DNA of 64,000 nucleotides from Nocardia mikamii NBRC 108933 (GTDB taxonomy: Bacteria > Actinomycetota > Actinomycetes > Mycobacteriales > Mycobacteriaceae). This document shows positions 15,581 to 22,123 of this stretch, in pieces (within the stretch, counting starts at the first letter, position 1; every line of letters begins with the position of its first letter). Position numbers and translations under genes: made by a program. The stretch lies in contig NZ_BDCM01000014.1 of NCBI RefSeq assembly GCF_001613505.1, positions 62,001 to 126,000 on the forward strand. The letters run 5' to 3'. Below the pieces are notes generated by a model. That model was not told where the DNA came from and searched no databases. It saw only the letters and a list, made by a program, of their open reading frames with translations.

Positions 15581-16504
15581 TCAGTCGATGAGCCCGCGCG
15601 GGCGCACCACGAAGACCGGCGAGGAGCGCTTCCCCTTCTCCTCCAGCAGGGCGATGGTCCGGCCGTCGGCGGTCGTGGCCGCGTGCACACCGCGCAGGCC
15701 GACCGGGTCCAGCCAGCGACCGTCGCGCAGCGATTCGGCCTGGCCGGCGTCGATCTCCCGATGCGGGAAGGCAAGGCGCACAGCGGCATCGACGTCGAGG
15801 TTCAGGCTCGGATCGTCGGCGAGCTGATCCAGGGTGCGGGCGTGTTCGAGCGTGAACGGGCCGACCCGGGTACGGCGCAACGCGGTCAGATGTCCCCCGA
15901 CCCCCAGCGCGGTGCCGAGATCCCGGGCCAGGGCACGAATGTAGGTGCCCGAGGAACAGTCCACCTCGACGTCGAGATCGACGAATGTCGTTGCGCCGGT
16001 GTCGATATCGCGACGCCTCAGAATGTCGAACCGGGAGACCGTGACCGGCCGGGCGGCCAGTTCCACCTGCTCGCCGGCCCGGACGCGCGCGTACGCCCGT
16101 TCACCGTCGACCTTGATCGCGCTGACCGTCGAGGGCACCTGCTCGATATCGCCGGTGAGCGCGGCGACGGCGGCGGCGATATCGGCGTCGTCGACATGGG
16201 CGGCGGGGATGGTGGCCAGCACCTCCCCCTCGGCATCGTCGGTGACCGTGGCCTGGCCGAGACGAACGGTCGCGGCATAGGACTTGGTGGTCAGGCTCAG
16301 CAGGCCGAGTAGTTTGGTGGCGCGCTCGACGCCGAGCACCAGCACGCCGGTGGCCATCGGGTCGAGGGTGCCGGCGTGGCCGATCTTCCTGGTGTGCAGG
16401 ATCTTCCGGCAGCGCGCGACCACGTCGTGGCTGGTCTGCCCGCCGTCCTTGTCGATGATGAGCAGGCCGCCGAGCGGATCGACGACCCTCTCGCGGTCGG
16501 CCAT
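15581..16504 (-). CDS. truB: tRNA pseudouridine(55) synthase
   Basis: A 307-residue TruB that makes pseudouridine 55 in the T loop of tRNA. The core is GLLIIDKDGGQTSHDVV near the N terminus and GHAGTLDPMATGVL with the catalytic Asp. SSGTYIRALARDLG and a C-terminal PUA-like domain follow. The ATG at 16504 shares a base with the stop of pptT (TGATG), so the two are coupled. This matches the Rv2793c-Rv2794c order. It converges on the GntR gene with eight bases between stops. Confidence 0.96.
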   Translation of the reverse strand: MADRERVVDPLGGLLIIDKDGGQTSHDVVARCRKILHTRKIGHAGTLDPMATGVLVLGVERATKLLGLLSLTTKSYAATVRLGQATVTDDAEGEVLATIPAAHVDDADIAAAVAALTGDIEQVPSTVSAIKVDGERAYARVRAGEQVELAARPVTVSRFDILRRRDIDTGATTFVDLDVEVDCSSGTYIRALARDLGTALGVGGHLTALRRTRVGPFTLEHARTLDQLADDPSLNLDVDAAVRLAFPHREIDAGQAESLRDGRWLDPVGLRGVHAATTADGRTIALLEEKGKRSSPVFVVRPRGLID

Positions 16505-17187
16505 CAGCCGGCCACGATCGCGGTCAGGATCAGCCCGTCGGTGATCGTCCAGCGTCCGTCGAACGCGGTCAGCGGCGCACCGCCGTCGACGGTCTGCCCG
16601 GGAACCAGCAACGCACTGTGGAAGCCGCCGGCGGTACCGGTGTCGTCGACGGTGAAGGTGATGTGAGCGTCCTCGAAACCGAGCCAGCGCTGCGTGAGCG
16701 GGAACCACGCCTTGTAGGTGGCCTCCTTCGCGCAGAACAGCAGCCGGTCCATATGCAGTCCGGTGGCGGGGATCGCGCCCCGCAGCCAGTCCCGTTCGGC
16801 GGGCAGGCTCACCGAGTCCAGCACGCCCTCGGGCAGCGTGTCGTGCGGTTCCGCGTCGATGCCGACCGACCGCCAGCGCAGCCGATGCGCCAGCACCGCC
16901 GCCCGGTAACCGTCGCAGTGGGTGAGGCTGCCGACCACCCCGCGCGGGAACAGCGGCATCCCGCGCTCGCCCTTACCGATCGCCACCGGCGGCTCGCCGA
17001 GCTGGGCCAGCGCCAGCCGCGCACAGTGCCGGGCGCCGATGAAATCGCGCCGCCGCTTCTCGACGGACTGCGCGATCAGATGTTCCTCACCGGGATGCGG
17101 TTTCAGATCCTCCGGATACCGCAACAGCTCCGCCGCGGCCACTCCCGCGGGCAGAATGCTGCCGATGACGCGCGCCTGTTCCTCGAT
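16504..17187 (-). CDS. pptT: 4'-phosphopantetheinyl transferase
   Basis: A Sfp/PptT-type enzyme that loads phosphopantetheine from CoA onto carrier proteins of polyketide, peptide and fatty-acid synthases. It resembles Nocardia Npt along its length: LPAGV at the N terminus, the RRRDFIGARHCARLAL basic helix, GSLTHCDGYRAA, the metal-binding GIDAEPH and FCAKEATYKAW. The start is a problem. Conserved sequence begins near 17170. A -10 TAGGCT at 17222-17227 and AGGAGG at 17193-17198 point to initiation near 17187, but the codon there is ATC and no ATG, GTG or TTG is in frame. The nearest canonical choices are GTG 17142, which removes conserved residues, and ATG 17316, which lies upstream of the promoter. 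The N-terminal boundary is therefore uncertain. Confidence 0.9.
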   Translation of the reverse strand: MEEQARVIGSILPAGVAAAELLRYPEDLKPHPGEEHLIAQSVEKRRRDFIGARHCARLALAQLGEPPVAIGKGERGMPLFPRGVVGSLTHCDGYRAAVLAHRLRWRSVGIDAEPHDTLPEGVLDSVSLPAERDWLRGAIPATGLHMDRLLFCAKEATYKAWFPLTQRWLGFEDAHITFTVDDTGTAGGFHSALLVPGQTVDGGAPLTAFDGRWTITDGLILTAIVAG

Positions 17188-17389
17188 GACCGCCTCCTGA
17201 GTCGACCCTGTCTGCGCTACGAGCCTAGCGGTGCGCGCGGTACCCGGACTCGGCCAGCTCCGGGCAAGCGGCCTCGGCCGGGCCGGACCGGGCCGACGAA
17301 CGGGACCATGGTGCATCGCTTCCGCTGAACCGACGGGTGCGCGCCGCTCGCACACCGAGGCGGGTATCGAAAGTATGTTCGAAGTGGAG

Positions 17390-17402
17390 TAGTCTGCCGC
17401 GC
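17390..17402 (+). promoter_or_regulatory. -10 element for a leaderless small gene
   Basis: TAGTCT at 17390-17395 lies seven bases before the ATG at 17403, the layout of a leaderless actinobacterial transcript. Just upstream is a TCGAA/TTCGA inverted repeat (17367-17382) that could be an operator. Confidence 0.45.
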
Positions 17403-17633
17403 ATGGAGCTCACCCCGCTGGAGTACGCACGACTGAACCTGGAACAGGTACGAGCCCAACTCGTCGACGCGGCGGCCTTCGACAAGGCGCTGACCCCCGA
17501 TCAGCTCGAGCGGGCCGCGTGGAAGATTCGCGAGGGCCTGCGGATCTATCGCGAGCACACCGAAACCCACCCCGCGAGCCGCCCCGGCGGCGCCTGCCTG
17601 GACTATCGGGGAGCGCGCCGGCGGCCGTGGTGA
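17403..17633 (+). CDS. small hypothetical protein
   Basis: A 76-residue protein I do not assign to a family. Residues 1-55 look like a compact helical domain (MELTPLEYARLNLEQVRAQL, then LTPDQLERAAWKIREG). The last 20 residues are basic and Gly/Arg-rich. It lies alone on the plus strand between pptT and the metallophosphoesterase gene, with a TANNNT -10 element placed for leaderless expression. Its GC-rich third positions suggest a real gene. Confidence 0.6.
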   Translation: MELTPLEYARLNLEQVRAQLVDAAAFDKALTPDQLERAAWKIREGLRIYREHTETHPASRPGGACLDYRGARRRPW

Positions 17634-17645
17634 CGCCGCGCCGGC

Positions 17646-18602
17646 TCAGCGCACGCCGCGGCGGCGGTCGGCGAGACGGCGCATCTCCGCGGCGGCTTCC
17701 CGCATCTCCGCAGTGATCTTGAAGTGGCCACCCCATTCGTTGAGGTCGTCCGGGCCGTATTCGGGGGCGGGCAGGATCTGGCGCAGCAGCTTGTCCGGAA
17801 GCCCGCGGCGCTGCCATTCGCGCGGATAGCCGAGCGAAACCTCCTCGAACCGGACACCGTCGTAGAAAGTGGTGCGCGGAATGTGCAGGTGGCCGTAGAC
17901 CGAGCAGACGACGTTGTAGCGGGTGTGCCAGTCGGCGGTGTCCTCGGTGCCGCACCACAGCGAGAATTCCGGATAGAACAGCATCCGGGTGGGTTCGCGC
18001 AGCATCGGGAAGTGATTGATCAGCACCACCGCTGTGTCGGGCTCCAGCGCGTCGAGCCGGCGCCGGCTGTATTGGACCCGGGCCCGGCACCAGGCGTCGC
18101 GCGTCAGATAGGGGTCGCTGGCCAGCAGGAATTCGTCGGTGGCGACCACATTGCGGTCCCGGGCGATGGCCAGCGCCTCGGCCTTGGTGTGCGCGCCCTC
18201 GGGCATCCACGAATAGTCGTAGAGGATGAACAGCGGCGCGATCGTCACCCGGCCGCCGTACTGTTCGGCGCCCGCACCCTCCCAGACCGGGAACTCGTCC
18301 TCCGGGGTCACCACATCGAGGTCGCGGCACAGGGCGACCAGGTAGTCGTAGCGGGGCGCACCCTTGATCTGCACGGGATCCTTGGTGGTCGTCCACAATT
18401 CGTGATTGCCCGGAACCCAGATCACCTTGGCGAAGCGTTCACGCAAGGTGCGCAGCGCCCAGCGAATGTCGTCGGTCTTCTCCCCCACGTCGCCGGCGAC
18501 GATCAGCCAGTCCTCCGGTGAATCCGCGCGGATCTGCTCGACCACCGGTTTGTTCCCCTGATGACCGACATGGATATCGCTCACCGCCATCAACTTAGGC
18601 AT
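17646..18602 (-). CDS. metallophosphoesterase
   Basis: A 318-residue calcineurin-like phosphoesterase. The metal motifs are in order: SDIHVGHQG (D-x-H), AGDVGEK (GD), WVPGNHELW (GNHE), LINHFPM and VYGHLHIP (GHxH). Together they form the dimetal centre. It corresponds to Rv2795c, next to pptT in mycobacteria. A GTG at 18605 and the ATG at 18602 are adjacent, and the ATG is taken. The natural phosphate substrate is unknown. One proposal for mycobacteria is an esterase opposing pptT, but nothing here proves it. Confidence 0.9.
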   Translation of the reverse strand: MPKLMAVSDIHVGHQGNKPVVEQIRADSPEDWLIVAGDVGEKTDDIRWALRTLRERFAKVIWVPGNHELWTTTKDPVQIKGAPRYDYLVALCRDLDVVTPEDEFPVWEGAGAEQYGGRVTIAPLFILYDYSWMPEGAHTKAEALAIARDRNVVATDEFLLASDPYLTRDAWCRARVQYSRRRLDALEPDTAVVLINHFPMLREPTRMLFYPEFSLWCGTEDTADWHTRYNVVCSVYGHLHIPRTTFYDGVRFEEVSLGYPREWQRRGLPDKLLRQILPAPEYGPDDLNEWGGHFKITAEMREAAAEMRRLADRRRGVR

Positions 18603-18717
18603 CACCGTTCCACCATCCCATGATCATCGTCGTGCGAGCACACCCGGCCCTCGCGTGCGGGCATACCCGGCTCCGGAGTCGGCGAACAGGCGGCGCGGCG
18701 ATCGACCGGGTGTGCGG

Positions 18718-20091
18718 TCACGCCGACCGGGGAATCTCGGTTCCGGTGCGGGCCCAGCGCCCCGACAACGCGCGTGCGCCGACCGCGATCATGCGCAGCA
18801 GGATGAAGGCGCTCAGCCCGGACCAGATTCCCGCGATACCCCAGTCGAAGCTCAGCGACAGCCAGATGGCGGGCAGGAAACCCAGCAGCGCAGCGGCCAT
18901 CGTCGTGTTGCGCAGATACGAGGCGTCGCCCGCGCCCAGCAGTACGCCGTCGAGTGCGAAGACCACTCCGGCGGCGGGAATGAGTGGCACGAAGAACCAC
19001 CAGATGACGTGCACCCGATCCAGAACCGCCGGATCGCCGGTGAATATCTGGGGTACGACGGTGTATCCGGCGGCGAAGACCACCGCGAGCACCACCGCGA
19101 AGAGGGTGGACCACAGCGTGATCCGGCGTGCCAGCACGCGCGCGCCGGAGGCGTCACCGGAGCCCAGCGCCGCACCGGTGAGGGTCTGCGCCGCGATGGC
19201 CAGCGAATCCAGTGTCAGGGCAAGGAAATTCCACAGTTGCAGCACGAGCTGGTGGGCGGCCACCGAGGCGGCGCCGAACCGGGCGGCGACCGCGCCGGCC
19301 GAGACGAAACAGGCCTGGAACGCCAGACTCCGGACGATCAGATCCCGGCCGAGCACCAGCTGCGCGCGCATGACCCGCGGATGCGGGCGCAGCGGCACCC
19401 GCCGGCGCACCAGCGCGGCCACGAACAATCCGCCCGAGACCATCTGCCCGGCCACATTCGCCACCGCCGAGCCGGCCAGTTCCATCCGGGGCGCGCCCAG
19501 CAGGCCGTGCACCAGCAGCGGGCACAGCAGTGCCGAAACAACCAGTCCCGCAATCACATACACCAGCGGCCGCCGCGTCAGCTGCACTCCGCGCAACCAG
19601 CCGTTACCGGCCATGGTCAGCAGGATCAACGGAACCCCGAACAGCGCGATCCGCAACCAGCGCAATGCCTCGTCCGCGATCTCGTCGCCGCCCGCGATCA
19701 CATTCACGACGGGTCGTGCGAACACCTGCAGCACAACGACGATCGCCAGCCCGGCGGCCACGGCGAGCCAACTCGCCTGCACCCCTTCGGCGACCGCGCC
19801 CCGTTCGTCACCGGCGCCGTGGCGGCGGGCGGAGCGGGCGGTGGTCCCGTAACTCAGGAAGGTCAACTGGGTGCTGACCTGTCCGAGGATCAGACCGCCC
19901 ACGGCGAGGCCCGCGAGCGCCAGCGCCCCCAGCCGGCCCACCACCGCCATATCGAACAGCAGGTAGATCGGTTCTGCGACAAGCACTCCCAGCGTGGGGA
20001 TCGCGATGCCGAGAATGCGGCGCGGACCCGCATCGTGGGGCGCGGCGCCGGCGACGGCCGTGACACCGTCTTCGGGATGTATCTCGACCAT
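18718..20091 (-). CDS. dinF: MATE-family efflux transporter (DinF-like)
   Basis: A 457-residue multidrug/oxidant efflux protein of the MATE family with about 12 membrane helices. The N-terminal PRRILGIAIPTLGVLVAEP and the FDMAVVGRLG segment are typical, and a second related half starts near residue 230. It would export cationic compounds with Na+ or H+. It follows the nrnA gene by 75 bases on the same strand, the order seen around Rv2836c. The start ATG at 20091 is the first in frame. Confidence 0.9.
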   Translation of the reverse strand: MVEIHPEDGVTAVAGAAPHDAGPRRILGIAIPTLGVLVAEPIYLLFDMAVVGRLGALALAGLAVGGLILGQVSTQLTFLSYGTTARSARRHGAGDERGAVAEGVQASWLAVAAGLAIVVVLQVFARPVVNVIAGGDEIADEALRWLRIALFGVPLILLTMAGNGWLRGVQLTRRPLVYVIAGLVVSALLCPLLVHGLLGAPRMELAGSAVANVAGQMVSGGLFVAALVRRRVPLRPHPRVMRAQLVLGRDLIVRSLAFQACFVSAGAVAARFGAASVAAHQLVLQLWNFLALTLDSLAIAAQTLTGAALGSGDASGARVLARRITLWSTLFAVVLAVVFAAGYTVVPQIFTGDPAVLDRVHVIWWFFVPLIPAAGVVFALDGVLLGAGDASYLRNTTMAAALLGFLPAIWLSLSFDWGIAGIWSGLSAFILLRMIAVGARALSGRWARTGTEIPRSA

Positions 20092-20166
20092 GCCGTCAGA
20101 TCCGACCCCGGAGACCGCGGCGAACGTCCACGGGGACCGCTGCCGGCCACCCGCCGCGTCCCATGC

Positions 20167-21183
20167 TCAGCTCTTCCGGCCGGGGGCCAATTCCGCGAGC
20201 AGATCCGCCACCACGTCGTCGGACGTCCCGTAGGTCGTATAGCCGGCGGCGTAGCGGTGGCCGCCTCCGCCCAGGCCGGTCGCGACGCGGGCGACGTCGA
20301 CGGCATCACCGGTACCGACACCGCTGTCACGCGAGCGCAGCGACACCGTCCAGCAGCCGGCATCGGTGCGGGATTGCTTGAATACCGCCGCCACATCCGC
20401 CTCGGCGGTGGTGCGGACGACGTCGATGACGCTTTCCACCTCCTCCGACCGCAATCCGTCGGAGTCGTCGCTGTGAACGAAGGCGTAGACGAGTCCGGCG
20501 CCACCGGCCGCGCGCGGTTCCAGCCGCGCCGATCCGAGCACCCGCGACAACATCGGCAACCAGCCGAAGGGATGGGTGTCCATCAGCGTGCGCGTGATTC
20601 CCGCACCGTCGATTCCGGTGGCCAGCAAACGATCCGCCAGCAGATGGGTGCCGGGGCCGCCCCAGCGGAAACACCCCGTATCGGTGACCAGACCGGCGAA
20701 CAGGCAGTGCGCGATGTCCCGGTCGATCTCCTCACCCCAGGCGTCGAACAGCCGCGCCAGCACACTGGTGGTGGACTCCGCGGTCTCGTCGATCAGGTTC
20801 ACATCGCCGAAGCGGGTGTTGGAGCGATGGTGGTCGATCACGACAGTGGTTGCGGCGCCGTCGATTCGGTCCGCGAGCGCGCCGAGGCGCCCGACGCTGC
20901 CGCAGTCGACCGTGACCAGCACATCCACCCGCGCCGCGACCTGTTCGGCCGGCACCAGATGCTCCACGCCCGGCAGCGAGCGCATCGATGCCGGAAGTTC
21001 GGCCGGCTCGGCGAACGACACCTGCACCGGCACCCCGCGCCGATGCAGCACCTGCGCCAATGCCAGTCCGCTACCGACGGTGTCGGCGTCCGGCTGCACA
21101 TGACACAGCACGGTCACCGATCGCGCGGCCGCCAATACCTCGACGGCCGCGGCCGGATCCGCCGACGACGTCACAGCTGTCAT
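20167..21183 (-). CDS. nrnA: DHH/DHHA1 phosphoesterase, NanoRNase / pAp phosphatase / c-di-AMP phosphodiesterase type
   Basis: A 338-residue DHH-DHHA1 enzyme orthologous by order to Rv2837c, which hydrolyses short oligoribonucleotides, pAp and cyclic di-AMP. The DHH domain shows CHVQPDADTVGSG, TVDCG and VIDHHRSN. The C-terminal DHHA1 domain ends with GLGGGGHRYAAG, the substrate-binding glycine loop. The start may be the ATG at 21183 or a TTG six bases upstream with better ribosome-site spacing. It sits between rbfA and dinF in the infB operon. Confidence 0.93.
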   Translation of the reverse strand: MTAVTSSADPAAAVEVLAAARSVTVLCHVQPDADTVGSGLALAQVLHRRGVPVQVSFAEPAELPASMRSLPGVEHLVPAEQVAARVDVLVTVDCGSVGRLGALADRIDGAATTVVIDHHRSNTRFGDVNLIDETAESTTSVLARLFDAWGEEIDRDIAHCLFAGLVTDTGCFRWGGPGTHLLADRLLATGIDGAGITRTLMDTHPFGWLPMLSRVLGSARLEPRAAGGAGLVYAFVHSDDSDGLRSEEVESVIDVVRTTAEADVAAVFKQSRTDAGCWTVSLRSRDSGVGTGDAVDVARVATGLGGGGHRYAAGYTTYGTSDDVVADLLAELAPGRKS

Positions 21184-21265
21184 CTCCAAGCTCGATTCTC
21201 CGGCGACAGAACCGGGACACCGCCTCGCGACCCCGGCCCGTCCGCCGCATCGACCGCCGTGGCGG

Positions 21266-21709
21266 TCAGTCTTCCTCGTCGGGGTCGGGTTTGTAGGGAT
21301 CGGCGTCGCCGGCATGGGTGGCATTGGCCGCGACCTGCGCCACCTTCTCGTCGAGCGCGCGGGCCTTCGCCAGCAGCTGTTCCATCTCGCGCGCCGCATC
21401 CGGCACGGTGTCGAGGACGAAACTCAGCGACGGCGTGAACTTGATCCCGGTGGCCGCGCCCACCTTGGAGCGCAGTACCCCCTTGGCCTTCTCCAGTCCG
21501 GCCGCGGCGCCCGCGAAATCCGGTTCGGCGGCGAGGGTTTCACCCATCACCGTGTAATAGACGGTCGCCTCCCGCAAGTCACCGGTCACCTTGGCATCGG
21601 TGACGGTGACGAAACGCAGCCGCGGATCCTTGATCTCGTATTCGATCGCCGTCCCGACGATCGAGACGATCCGCTTCGCGAGTCGGCGTGCCCTGGCCTG
21701 ATCCACCAT
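21266..21709 (-). CDS. rbfA: ribosome-binding factor A
   Basis: A 147-residue RbfA, a KH-like factor required for late 30S maturation and 16S 5' processing. It shows RARRLAKRIVSIVGTAIEYEIKDPRLRFVTVTD at the start, split by the usual helix, and ends with an acidic tail (DADPYKPDPDEED). It lies 23 bases downstream of the DUF503 gene. Confidence 0.96.
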   Translation of the reverse strand: MVDQARARRLAKRIVSIVGTAIEYEIKDPRLRFVTVTDAKVTGDLREATVYYTVMGETLAAEPDFAGAAAGLEKAKGVLRSKVGAATGIKFTPSLSFVLDTVPDAAREMEQLLAKARALDEKVAQVAANATHAGDADPYKPDPDEED

Positions 21710-21732
21710 GGCGGGCCCTCCTCACTTGTCAT

Positions 21733-22023
21733 TCAGTCTTCGGGTCCGAAGATGCGGCGGCGTACTGCCAGCAACTGTAACTCCGGACGGGCCGCCACGT
21801 GGCGTTCACACTTGTCCAGCACCGCTGTGAGATGTCCCATCTCGGAGCTGACCAGCGCGACGCCCAACTGTGAGCGGCGGTGTTGATCGTGATCCCCGCC
21901 CTCGACCGCGCTGACGCCGAAGCGCTGCAGTTCGGCCAGTATCGGACGGATCACCGACCGCTTTTCCTTCAACGAGTGCACATCGCCGAGCAGGATGTCG
22001 AACTCCAATGCACCGACGAACAA
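21733..22023 (-). CDS. DUF503 family protein (YlxP-like)
   Basis: A 96-residue DUF503 protein. The hallmark is LLGDVHSLKEKRSVIRPIL near residue 12, and the middle reads VALVSSE. The family usually sits between infB and rbfA in Gram-positive bacteria, as here, and is presumed to act in ribosome assembly. It is separated from infB by a long perfect hairpin, so its expression may be reduced relative to infB. Confidence 0.9.
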   Translation of the reverse strand: MFVGALEFDILLGDVHSLKEKRSVIRPILAELQRFGVSAVEGGDHDQHRRSQLGVALVSSEMGHLTAVLDKCERHVAARPELQLLAVRRRIFGPED

Positions 22024-22062
22024 CGGCTCACCTCTTCACATGTCGCAACGGGCGCCCGGCGA

Positions 22063-22110
22063 AACGAACGTCACGTTCGGTCGATGTCTGCACCGAACGT
22101 GACGTTCGTT
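22063..22110 (-). terminator. 19-base perfect hairpin between infB and the DUF503 gene
   Basis: AACGAACGTCACGTTCGGT (22063-22081) pairs fully with 22092-22110 around a ten-base loop. Minus-strand transcription leaving it reads TTTCG, a weak U tract. It probably terminates or attenuates infB transcription. Each arm is itself partly palindromic (AACGTCACGTT). Confidence 0.65.
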
Positions 22111-22123
22111 CACTATGGACGAC

